From: Candidatus Uhrbacteria bacterium | Lineage (GTDB): Bacteria; Patescibacteriota; Patescibacteriia; CAIXNZ01 | DNA: 7,569 bases | Direction: 5' to 3' | Assembly: GCA_011046145.1 (NCBI GenBank) | Contig: DSBA01000051.1 | Location: 1-7,569 of the forward strand | Shown here: positions 1 to 6,240 of the stretch, piece by piece | Position numbering within the stretch: position 1 is the stretch's first letter | Layout: every line of letters starts with the position of its first letter | Notes under the pieces: model-generated | Database searches by the model: none | What the model saw: only the letters and a program-made list of their open reading frames with translations | What the model was told of the DNA's origin: nothing | Program-made: the position numbers and the translations under genes

Positions 1-6
1 TATACT
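1..6 (+). promoter_or_regulatory. Possible -10 box for greA
   Basis: TATACT matches the sigma-70 -10 consensus at five of six positions and lies 33 bases before the greA ATG. Any -35 box would be outside the window, so this is only a candidate. The 5' leader would be about 27 bases and contains no Shine-Dalgarno sequence. Confidence 0.3.
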
Positions 7-39
7 ATGTATTTAATGCTTAATAATAAAAAATAAAAA

Positions 40-504
40 ATGACTAGAGAAAAATATCTTACCCAAGAAGGTCTGAAAAAAATAAAAAAAGAATTAGAAT
101 ATTTAAAAACCGTCAGAAGAAAAGAAATTACCCATCGCATAGAAGAAGCCATTAAATTAGGCGATCTTTCAGAAAACGCAGAATACCATGAAGCTAAAGA
201 CGACCAGGGTTTAAATGAAGCTAAAATTAGGGAATTAGAAGAAATTTTAAATAATGCCGTCCTAATCAACAATGAAAAAGGCTCCAAAAATATCGTTGAA
301 ATTGGAGATACTATTAAAGTCAAATATGACAGCCAGGAAAGGGAATTTACTATTGTTGGCCAAAGCGAAGCTAATCCTTCAGAAGGTTTGATTTCCAATG
401 AATCACCGATTGGACAAGCTTTTATTGGCAGAAAAAAAGGTGAAACCGTAGAAGTTGAAGCTCCGGCCGGCACAGTTAAATATAAAATAATAAAGATTGA
501 ATAA
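40..504 (+). CDS. greA: Transcription elongation factor GreA
   Basis: GreA binds in the RNA polymerase secondary channel and stimulates cleavage of backtracked RNA 3' ends, rescuing stalled elongation complexes in the cytoplasm. The 154 residues are close to the usual length of about 158. Residues 1-75 form the N-terminal antiparallel coiled coil. Its tip motif GDLSENAEYHEA (41-52) carries D42 and E45, the equivalents of the acidic pair D41/E44 of E. coli GreA that helps coordinate the catalytic magnesium. The C-terminal FKBP-like domain holds the signature SPIGQAFIGRKKGE (about 121-134) followed by VEVEAPAG. The ATG at 40 gives the correct family N-terminus; no Shine-Dalgarno is present in the A-rich leader. 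A strong hairpin terminator follows 23 bases after the stop, so greA probably ends its transcript. Confident call. Confidence 0.97.
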   Translation: MTREKYLTQEGLKKIKKELEYLKTVRRKEITHRIEEAIKLGDLSENAEYHEAKDDQGLNEAKIRELEEILNNAVLINNEKGSKNIVEIGDTIKVKYDSQEREFTIVGQSEANPSEGLISNESPIGQAFIGRKKGETVEVEAPAGTVKYKIIKIE

Positions 505-527
505 ACAACTAATTTGCCGATCTGCTT

Positions 528-564
528 AAAAGCCGCGCTTATATAAAAAGCGCGGCTTTTGACG
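528..564 (+). terminator. Rho-independent terminator after greA
   Basis: A perfect 13-bp stem pairs 528-540 (AAAAGCCGCGCTT) with 548-560, closing a 7-base AT loop at 541-547. The stem ends in TTTT, and another T5 run lies at 565-569. The GC-rich core stands out sharply in this AT-rich sequence. The A-run on the left side means it could also stop transcription coming from the right. Confidence 0.92.
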
Positions 565-602
565 TTTTTGCTAAAATTAGATAAAATAAAAAAGTAGGCA
601 AC

Positions 603-632
603 TTAAAACTTATTAGTCAATTTTTTTATATT
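603..632 (+). promoter_or_regulatory. Weak candidate promoter for lysS
   Basis: The greA terminator implies a separate lysS promoter in this AT-rich gap. The best pair I can find is TTAAAA (603-608) and TATATT (627-632) with an 18-base spacer; overlapping alternatives such as TATTAT (629-634) are equally plausible. No T-box specifier or antiterminator sequence was recognised. Apart from the terminator, nothing else is visible in the 505-677 gap. Confidence 0.25.
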
Positions 633-677
633 ATATAACAAACCCAATAAACTAATTACCTAACCAAACAAAATATT

Positions 678-2117
678 ATGTCACAAGATGAACGCAAAAT
701 CCGCTTGGCCAAATTAAATAAAATCAAACAAGAGGGGATAGATCCTTATCCTGCAAGATTTGATAAAAAAAATTCTTTAGCCGAAGCATATAACTCTAAG
801 ATCAGCGCTAAAGTAAAAACCGCCGGCAGGATCATGACCATTAGGGATATGGGCAGGCTTTGTTTTTGCCATTTGATGGATGAATCGCGCAAAATGCAAA
901 TTGTACTTCAAAGCGACAAAATAAAACCAGAAGATTATAAATGGTTTATTAAAAATTTAGATATAGGAGATTTTATCGGCGTAGACGGAGAAATTTTCAA
1001 AACTAAAAAGGGTGAAATCTCAATTTTAGTTAAAAATTACATTTTATTAGCCAAAGCCATTTTGCCTTTGCCAGAAAAATGGCATGGCTTAAAAGACGAA
1101 GAAATTAAATTAAGGAAAAGGTACCTTGACTTTATTGCCAATCCGGAATTAAAAAAGCTTTTTTACCGCAAAGCAAAATTCTGGCAGACAACCAGGGATT
1201 TTTTGCGAAATGAAGGCTTTTTAGAAGTTGAAACTCCTGTTTTGGAAACCACAGCCGGCGGCGCTGATGCCGAACCTTTCATTACTCACCATAACGCATT
1301 GGATATGGATCTATATTTAAGAATTTCCATGGGTGAATTATGGCAAAAAAGACTGATGGTCTCCGGATTTGAAAAAACTTTTGAAATCGGCCGGCAATTT
1401 AGAAACGAAGGCCTAAGCCGCGAACATTTGCAGGATTACAGCCAAATGGAGTGTTATTGGGCCTATGCTGATTATCAAGATATGATGAGGCTAACTGAAA
1501 AAATGTATAAAAAAATCATCAAAGAAACTTATGGCAAGCTGAAATTTGAAATTGCCGGTTTTACTGTTGATTTTGACCAAACCTGGCCGCAGATTGATTA
1601 TGTGCAAAAAATTAAAACTGATTTTGATATTGACGTGACCAAAATAACTAAAGAAGCTTTGATTAAAAAACTTAAAGAATTAAAAATAGATTTTGATTCA
1701 AACATAGCCAAAGCCAGGTTAATTGATATATTATGGAAACAAGTAAGAAAAACTATCAGTGGCCCTGCTTTTTTAATTAACCATCCGGTTGAGGTTTCAC
1801 CTTTAGCCAAAAGAGATTTAAAAAATCCTAATCGAGTCCAAAGATTCCAAATAATCCTGGCTGGTTCAGAAATGGGCAATGGCTATTCTGAATTAAATGA
1901 TCCGATTGACCAAGAGGAGCGTTTTGCCCAGCAAGCGCAAATGCGAGAGGCAGGGGATAAAGAAGCGCAGATGCATGATCAGGATTTTATTGAAGCTTTA
2001 GAATACGGCATGCCGCCAACAGCCGGATTTGGCTTCTCAGAAAGATTATTTTCTTTTTTGGAAAATAAAACAGCCCGCGAGTGCCAAATTTTCCCTCTAA
2101 TGAAACCAGAAAAATAG
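678..2117 (+). CDS. lysS: Lysyl-tRNA synthetase, class II
   Basis: This enzyme charges tRNA-Lys with lysine using ATP, in the cytoplasm. It has 479 residues, slightly below the typical 490-510. The N-terminus has the LysRS RLAKLNKIKQEGIDPYP element (9-25), then an OB-fold anticodon-binding domain (about 45-125). The class II catalytic core follows: motif 1 at FLEVETPVLE (181-190), the family block THHNALDMDLYLRI (203-216), motif 2 with FRNEG (241-245, R242 contacting ATP) and YSQMECYWAYADY (254-266), the GSEMGNGYSELNDP block (396-409), and motif 3 around 446-475 with R456. Motif 3 reads GFGFSERL, one residue shorter than the GLGIGIDRM form of E. coli and with Glu in place of Asp before the Arg. 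I read this as a lineage variant rather than a defect. The start lacks a Shine-Dalgarno but matches the family N-terminus. The stop is TAG. Confidence 0.97.
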   Translation: MSQDERKIRLAKLNKIKQEGIDPYPARFDKKNSLAEAYNSKISAKVKTAGRIMTIRDMGRLCFCHLMDESRKMQIVLQSDKIKPEDYKWFIKNLDIGDFIGVDGEIFKTKKGEISILVKNYILLAKAILPLPEKWHGLKDEEIKLRKRYLDFIANPELKKLFYRKAKFWQTTRDFLRNEGFLEVETPVLETTAGGADAEPFITHHNALDMDLYLRISMGELWQKRLMVSGFEKTFEIGRQFRNEGLSREHLQDYSQMECYWAYADYQDMMRLTEKMYKKIIKETYGKLKFEIAGFTVDFDQTWPQIDYVQKIKTDFDIDVTKITKEALIKKLKELKIDFDSNIAKARLIDILWKQVRKTISGPAFLINHPVEVSPLAKRDLKNPNRVQRFQIILAGSEMGNGYSELNDPIDQEERFAQQAQMREAGDKEAQMHDQDFIEALEYGMPPTAGFGFSERLFSFLENKTARECQIFPLMKPEK

Positions 2118-2139
2118 CTCGAGTAAAAAATCTCCCATC

Positions 2140-2166
2140 TTTACAAATTAAAAGGTTGTATATAAT
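2140..2166 (+). promoter_or_regulatory. Candidate promoter for the HD-domain gene
   Basis: A perfect TATAAT at 2161-2166 is preceded by TTTACA at 2140-2145 with a 15-base spacer, shorter than the ideal 17. Transcription would begin near 2172-2174, at the first base of the inverted repeat that opens the HD gene leader. No terminator was found between lysS and this point, so read-through from lysS is also possible. Confidence 0.45.
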
Positions 2167-2173
2167 ATATATC

Positions 2174-2261
2174 TTATACAAATGTGCAAATTCGTAAATT
2201 TGTATGATCTTTGTATGTTCGTATCACGAAATTTGTATAAATTTATAAAAATTTGTGTATG
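2174..2261 (+). repeat. TTTGTAT / TTCGTA word-repeat leader with nested inverted repeats
   Basis: TTTGTAT occurs at 2199-2205, 2210-2216 and 2232-2238, with its reverse complement ATACAAA at 2176-2182 and a variant (TTTGTGTAT) running into the start codon. TTCGTA occurs at 2191-2196 and 2218-2223. The words form a nested structure: an outer 10-bp stem (2174-2183 with 2231-2240), a 6-bp hairpin CAAATT-CGTA-AATTTG (2187-2202) and a 5-bp hairpin TTCGT-ATC-ACGAA (2218-2230) abutting the outer stem. It may be a folded mRNA leader, an operator array, or simply low-complexity repetition. It matches no riboswitch family I recognise. Confidence 0.55.
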
Positions 2262-3209
2262 CCATACGAAAAACCAAAAATTGAAAAATTTGAAAAAAAA
2301 GATTATGTTTTTGATGAATTTCATAAAGCAGGATTTAAAATAGAAAAATTTCCTGAAATTTTTGAACGAGCAGTCGAACTTGCCAATATGCCGGATTCTC
2401 ATTTTGATGACGGCGTTAAAATGTCAGAAATAGTTGAAATTTTATGGCAAGATCTAAAAAAGGAAAATGATATAAAATTCACCATAGAAGAGCTAAAGCT
2501 TTCTTGCCTTTTCCATGATATTGGCAAATCAGGGCCGCCCAATGCAAACAGGGAAGAACGTTTTATGATAGAACAGATATTTAATCCAATTTATTTTAAC
2601 CCTAAAAAACCTGATTTTAAAGGCAGGAATCCAAAACAAATCTTGATCAAAGAGGCTCTTCAAATTGAAAACTTGCCAAACCATGACAAAATAGTAAATT
2701 ATTTACAATCATTATTTTTGCATATTTATGATGAAAAAAACAATACGCTAAAAGAAGAAAAATTGGATTTAAATAAACATACCATGATAGATTTATGGCG
2801 CGAGCATGATTATTGGACATACCAGCTTCTGCAAAAATTCGGCGATAATCAAATATCCAAAGATGTTATTATTGTTTCCAGCACTCATCATACTTTGGAA
2901 GGTCATGACCCGGCAATGATTGACGGTGAAATTCCCAATGAAGCAATAACGCTGGAACTTTTAGACAAATATCTAATTTTAACTTTGGTTGATAAATATC
3001 AGGCTTTTATTGAAAGAAGCGGAAAAACTCATGAAGAAACGGTTAAAATTCTAGAAAAAATAATTAATGACAGTAAAAAAAGAGGCGTTATGAAAAAAAT
3101 ATTCAGCCTAAATGAAGAAAAAGTATACGGAGAATATATTAAATATCTGGGAATTATAAAAAAACATCCTGAAATGGCTGAAATTATTAAAAAAAAAATA
3201 AAATTATAA
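2259..3209 (+). CDS. HD-domain phosphohydrolase-like protein
   Basis: This is probably a cytoplasmic metal-dependent phosphohydrolase of the HD superfamily; the substrate is unknown. Using the ATG at 2259 it has 316 residues. The metal-binding HD doublet sits in LFHDIGKSGPP (84-94; H86, D87). Further candidate ligands are H183 in WREHD, H210-H211 in SSTHHTLEGHDP (207-218), and D245 in TLVDKYQAF. The HDIGK ... HH ... GHDP ... VDKYQA order resembles HD-GYP phosphodiesterases, but the GYP triad is absent: the HH is followed by LEGHDPA. A charged insert at about 105-175 separates the two metal-binding halves. No membrane segment or sensor domain is visible. A TTG two codons upstream (2253) is in frame, but ATG is preferred. 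There is no Shine-Dalgarno. The gene follows lysS, has its own likely promoter, and converges on the purF-like gene. The family call is firm; the activity is not. Confidence 0.8.
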   Translation: MPYEKPKIEKFEKKDYVFDEFHKAGFKIEKFPEIFERAVELANMPDSHFDDGVKMSEIVEILWQDLKKENDIKFTIEELKLSCLFHDIGKSGPPNANREERFMIEQIFNPIYFNPKKPDFKGRNPKQILIKEALQIENLPNHDKIVNYLQSLFLHIYDEKNNTLKEEKLDLNKHTMIDLWREHDYWTYQLLQKFGDNQISKDVIIVSSTHHTLEGHDPAMIDGEIPNEAITLELLDKYLILTLVDKYQAFIERSGKTHEETVKILEKIINDSKKRGVMKKIFSLNEEKVYGEYIKYLGIIKKHPEMAEIIKKKIKL

Positions 3210-3210
3210 T

Positions 3211-3254
3211 AAAAAAAACCCCAAGCTCTGATAAACTCGGGGTTTTTATTTTTT
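3211..3254. terminator. Bidirectional terminator between convergent genes
   Basis: A8 (3211-3218) and CCCC (3219-3222) mirror GGGG (3239-3242) and T5-A-T6 (3243-3254), with an extra inner AG/CT pairing across one mismatch. The T-tract serves the forward HD gene, whose stop is at 3207-3209; the A-tract becomes a U-tract for the reverse purF-like gene. The purF-like stop codon (3253-3255) overlaps the end of the forward T-tract, so the two convergent genes share one compact terminator. Confidence 0.85.
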
Positions 3255-4701
3255 ATACTTGTCCTGTCCAGCAATAAGTGCAGACGCGGTCAGGCGGCAA
3301 ACCAATAGCAGTGATGTTCTGCTTAACATCAAGATAAATTATTCTCTTAACAACATCCCATGGTGATTTTTTGTTGACATCTCGGCGGATCCATTCAACC
3401 ATTTGCCTGTATTGTTCAGTTTGGGGGTCAAGATAAGGAGCTATCTTAATTTCATCTATGTTTTTGCCTTCAATTGCTGACATGGCGCGGCGCGTCGCTA
3501 GCTCTTCACGCCTACGGGTTGATTCTTCAAAAATACATGTTTCAATTAAGGGCGCGCAAGCCAGGCCCAAAGTTAAATCTTGGGGACGACAGCGGCCGAT
3601 TTTTTTAATCAACCAAAGCAATTGAGTGTTTCTGACCAAAGAATCATCAATTAAAAAAAACCTTTTGCCTTTTATGACAGGCCCTATGGTATTAATTTTA
3701 TGAAAAGCAGAATAATCTCTCATCCTCTGGCTAGCGTACATAAAACTGCGAATTCCTCTTTTTTTTCTCAACGGCCTTTTTAACGGAATACCAGAAGCGC
3801 TGGCTGCTCCATGCGCATGACCCAGTCCAGAATCAGGAATTCCGGCAATGTAATCTATTTCAATGCCAAGGGGCTCAAACGTCTGCCAAAGAGCAGCTCC
3901 TGTTCTATCCCTGACTTCTTCAACGCATCTGGATTCAATAATCGCTTCCGGATAAGCTGTATAAACGTACAAAAAACCGCAAATTTTACTGTTGTTGTAG
4001 CCTGCCAAACAAATCTTCGGTCCGCTATTATCAATAAAAACAATTTCTCCGGCTTTTAGTTCTCTATCAATTTCATAATCCAAATTATCCAGGCCAGTTG
4101 TTTCACTAACCACAGCATAAGCCCGCTCTTTCCGAGCTAAAGTAAGGCTAAAAGTGCCACGAGGGTCCCTAGCAGCAAAAATGCCATCAGCGGTCATGAG
4201 CAAAAGATTGATTGAACCCTGTCCTGAAATCATCTGCCAAAGCTTTTTAATGCCATCAACCAAATTAGAGCCGGTACTGATAATTTCTCCGCAAACTTCA
4301 GCCTTATTATAATGCCAAGTTTCCTTTTTTTCATCCCAAGTTTTTTCTTGAAAATTATGGCCTTGTTCTTTCAAATCATCGCCAATTTGCTGAAGGTTTT
4401 GAAAATTACCTTGAACTACAATGCTATAGCTGCCGATTCTAGTATCAAACTTCAATGGCTGAACATCCGCAGAACTACAAACGCCAATGCCCAAATTGCC
4501 GGGAAGCTTACCTATATATTCTTCAAATCTTGGCAAAAAGAGCACGCTAACAATAGAATGGATCTCTTTATAAAGCCCATTGCCTTGCCTGGTAAAAATA
4601 CCGCCAATTGACTGGCCAAGATGTTCATGATCTCCCAGCAAATTATAAAGATCATAAATACAATCATCCTTAACCGCAAAAACTCCTGATAAGCCGCTCA
4701 T
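3253..4701 (-). CDS. PurF-like amidophosphoribosyltransferase homologue, Ser in place of catalytic Cys
   Basis: This is homologous along its length to glutamine PRPP amidotransferase (PurF), which makes phosphoribosylamine in the first step of purine synthesis. It has 482 residues. The N-terminal Ntn glutaminase domain (about 2-225) begins MSGLSGVFA where PurF has MCGI-G. Several PurF glutamine-site motifs are changed: HRGQEG reads HLGQSIGG (27-34), the VRYxTxG region reads GVCSSADVQPL (73-83), and HNGN reads VQGN (96-99). The phosphoribosyltransferase half retains GIPDSG (287-292), RSFMYASQ (318-325) and the PRPP loop FLIDDSLVRNTQ (349-360; PurF DDSIVRGTT). C241, C389, C474 and C477 align with the 4Fe-4S ligands of Bacillus PurF. 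The start is fixed by GGAGG four bases upstream. I recall PurF paralogues with an MSG/MGG start in other bacteria. The function is probably not canonical PurF. No other purine gene is in the window. Confidence 0.85.
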   Translation of the reverse strand: MSGLSGVFAVKDDCIYDLYNLLGDHEHLGQSIGGIFTRQGNGLYKEIHSIVSVLFLPRFEEYIGKLPGNLGIGVCSSADVQPLKFDTRIGSYSIVVQGNFQNLQQIGDDLKEQGHNFQEKTWDEKKETWHYNKAEVCGEIISTGSNLVDGIKKLWQMISGQGSINLLLMTADGIFAARDPRGTFSLTLARKERAYAVVSETTGLDNLDYEIDRELKAGEIVFIDNSGPKICLAGYNNSKICGFLYVYTAYPEAIIESRCVEEVRDRTGAALWQTFEPLGIEIDYIAGIPDSGLGHAHGAASASGIPLKRPLRKKRGIRSFMYASQRMRDYSAFHKINTIGPVIKGKRFFLIDDSLVRNTQLLWLIKKIGRCRPQDLTLGLACAPLIETCIFEESTRRREELATRRAMSAIEGKNIDEIKIAPYLDPQTEQYRQMVEWIRRDVNKKSPWDVVKRIIYLDVKQNITAIGLPPDRVCTYCWTGQV

Positions 4702-4705
4702 TTTT

Positions 4706-4713
4706 CCTCCTTT
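4706..4713 (-). promoter_or_regulatory. Strong Shine-Dalgarno of the purF-like gene
   Basis: On the reverse strand AAAGGAGG is followed by AAAA and then ATG. It fixes the start at 4701 and therefore the Ser-2 residue. The 18 bases at 4699-4716 are identical to the start region of the zinc-ribbon gene (7385-7402). None of the five complete forward genes in the window has such a site. Confidence 0.9.
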
Positions 4714-4738
4714 TAATTTTATTGTAAAGAACTATTTT

Positions 4739-4767
4739 ATCTTATAAAACCTTGCCCAAATTGTCAA
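4739..4767 (-). promoter_or_regulatory. Sigma-70-type promoter of the purF-like gene
   Basis: Reading the reverse strand, a perfect TTGACA -35 box (4762-4767) is separated by exactly 17 bases from TAAGAT (4739-4744), which matches TATAAT at four of six positions. Transcription would start near 4732, giving a leader of about 30 bases that includes the Shine-Dalgarno. Confidence 0.7.
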
Positions 4768-4828
4768 TTTTTGCTAAAATAGGATTAGAATTTTAGTGCT
4801 TTAGCATTTTAGAATTTTGGTATTAAAA

Positions 4829-4872
4829 ATCTAAAATCTACAATCTAAAACACTATAATCTAAAAATCTAAA
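4829..4872 (+). repeat. ATCTAAA heptamer repeats upstream of serS
   Basis: ATCTAAA or the variant ATCTACA occurs at 4829, 4836, 4843, 4858 and 4866. The first three are in exact 7-base tandem. Inverted TTTTAG words lie just upstream, within about 4791-4812. The array ends about 12 bases before the serS start. It could be low-complexity drift, a binding array or a leader structure; its function is unknown. Confidence 0.7.
4854..4859 (+). promoter_or_regulatory. Possible -10 box for serS
   Basis: A perfect TATAAT sits between the third and fourth heptamer repeats, 24 bases before the serS ATG. No credible -35 box is found 16-18 bases upstream, where the heptamer repeats lie. The leader would be about 18 bases with no Shine-Dalgarno. 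Confidence 0.35.
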
Positions 4873-4883
4873 ATTATAAAAAT

Positions 4884-6206
4884 ATGCTAGACATAAATTA
4901 CCTCCGGGAGAATTTAAAAAAATTGAAAACAGCTGCGAAAAATAAAAAAATCGTCATTGATTGGGACCAATTATTAAAATTAGACGACCAAAGGCGCAAA
5001 TTAATTCAGGAAATGGACAATTTGCGCAACCAACGCAATGAAAACGCTAATTTGCTTAAAGATCCTAAAAAGAGAACTTCTGCGCTAATAAAAGAGGGGA
5101 GGGCATTGAAAGACAAATTAGCCAGCCTTGAAAGCAAATATAACTTGCTCCTAGCGCAATTTGAAGAAATAATGGTCAAAGTGCCGATAATTCCGTCGGC
5201 TGATACTCCCATTGGCAAAGATGAAAACGATAATGTTGAAATTTTTAAATGGGGCAAGCCGCCCAAATTTGATTTTAAGCCCAAAACTTATATTGAACTG
5301 GCGGAAAACTTGGATTTGCTGGATTTGGAGAGGGGAGCGAAAGTAAGCGGTTATCGAGGCTATTATGTTAAAAATGAAGCTGTAATTCTACAAATGGGAT
5401 TAATGATGTTTGCTTTAAACAAATTAATAGCTAAAGGATTTACGCCCATTATTCCACCAACTATAGTCAAAGAATTCGTCCTATTTGGCAGCGGTTATTT
5501 CAACGGTAAAACTTATAATCCAGAAACTGATGAAATTTATAAATTAGCAAATGCAGACAAACTATCAGACGGTTCAATACAAAAAGAAAACAAATTTTTA
5601 ATCGGTACAGCCGAGCCATCTCTATTGGCGTATTATGCTGATGAAATTTTAGAGGAAAAACAGCTACCCATTAAATTTGCCGGCTTTTCCCAATGCTATC
5701 GCAGCGAAATAGGCAGTTATGGCAAAGACACAAAAGGGATTTATCGTGTCCATGAATTTATGAAAGTTGAACAAGTTTGCTTAACCAAGGCGGATATTGC
5801 TGAATCAGATAAAATCCACCTGGAGATGATTGAAATTTCAAAAGAATTGCATCAAGACTTGAAATTGCCTTATCGTATATTACAAATCTGTACCGGAGAT
5901 ATGAGCGCAGGTAAATATAAAATGTTTGATATCGAAGCCTGGATTCCCAGCAAAAACGGCTATGGTGAAACAGGTTCGGCTTCCAATTTTTTAGATTGGC
6001 AATCACGGCGCTTAAATGTTAGATATAAAGACTCTAAAAAGAACAAAAATTTTGTTCATATGATTAATAATACAGCCATTCCCAGTCCGCGCTTTTTAAT
6101 CTCTATATTGGAAAATTACCAAAACAAAGACGGTTCTATTGCAGTACCTGAAGTTTTGCGTCCTTACTTAAATAATCAGGATAAAATCGGGCCTAAAGAA
6201 AAATAA
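4884..6206 (+). CDS. serS: Seryl-tRNA synthetase
   Basis: This class II enzyme charges tRNA-Ser (and tRNA-Sec where present) with serine, in the cytoplasm. It has 440 residues against a usual 420-430. Residues about 28-100 form the long antiparallel coiled coil that binds the tRNA variable arm. The catalytic core shows motif 1 around GFTPIIPPTIV (185-195), the TAEPSLLAYYADEIL block (242-256), motif 2 at CYRSEIGSYGKDTKGIYRVHEFMKVE (starting C271; R273), FDIEAWIPS (348-356), and motif 3 through NNTAIPSPRFLISILEN (395-411; R403). The canonical EISSCSN appears here as ETGSASN (362-368). NNTA-x-x-PR is close to the Thermus form of motif 3. The C-terminus ends in the family VPEVLRPYL block. The start has no Shine-Dalgarno but gives the normal MLDINYLREN N-terminus. 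ftsQ follows after 34 bases, so co-transcription is likely. Confidence 0.97.
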   Translation: MLDINYLRENLKKLKTAAKNKKIVIDWDQLLKLDDQRRKLIQEMDNLRNQRNENANLLKDPKKRTSALIKEGRALKDKLASLESKYNLLLAQFEEIMVKVPIIPSADTPIGKDENDNVEIFKWGKPPKFDFKPKTYIELAENLDLLDLERGAKVSGYRGYYVKNEAVILQMGLMMFALNKLIAKGFTPIIPPTIVKEFVLFGSGYFNGKTYNPETDEIYKLANADKLSDGSIQKENKFLIGTAEPSLLAYYADEILEEKQLPIKFAGFSQCYRSEIGSYGKDTKGIYRVHEFMKVEQVCLTKADIAESDKIHLEMIEISKELHQDLKLPYRILQICTGDMSAGKYKMFDIEAWIPSKNGYGETGSASNFLDWQSRRLNVRYKDSKKNKNFVHMINNTAIPSPRFLISILENYQNKDGSIAVPEVLRPYLNNQDKIGPKEK

Positions 6207-6240
6207 TTTTAAATTTTTAAAAAGCTAAATTATTTTCATA

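Noticed and set aside
505..677. T-box or lysine riboswitch upstream of lysS, and T-box upstream of serS (4702-4883)
   Set aside because: No T-box core sequence, specifier loop or conserved riboswitch element was found in either leader; the only strong hairpin is the greA terminator.
1598..1879. Reverse open frame inside lysS
   Set aside because: Antisense to a conserved lysS core region; no promoter, Shine-Dalgarno or protein motif supports it.
2253..2258. Upstream in-frame TTG start for the HD-domain gene
   Set aside because: It adds only two residues, has no Shine-Dalgarno support, and an ATG is available at 2259.
3811..4059. Forward open frame opposite the purF-like gene, and similar frames at 4312-4611 and elsewhere
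   Set aside because: They are antisense shadows of well-supported genes, with no recognisable domain or translation signal.
4829..4872. CRISPR-like array from the ATCTAAA repeats
   Set aside because: Units are 7 bases with little or no spacer, far from the 24-40 base repeats and unique spacers of CRISPR; no cas gene is present.
4702..4883. Small coding gene in the purF-serS divergent gap
   Set aside because: No open frame with a start, ribosome site or protein-like composition; the region is promoter plus AT-rich repeats.
6200..6236. Ten-base AT-only inverted repeat spanning the serS stop (6200-6209 with 6227-6236) as a terminator
   Set aside because: The stem has no G or C and no T-tract follows it; this is expected by chance in such AT-rich sequence, and serS-ftsQ co-transcription is more likely.
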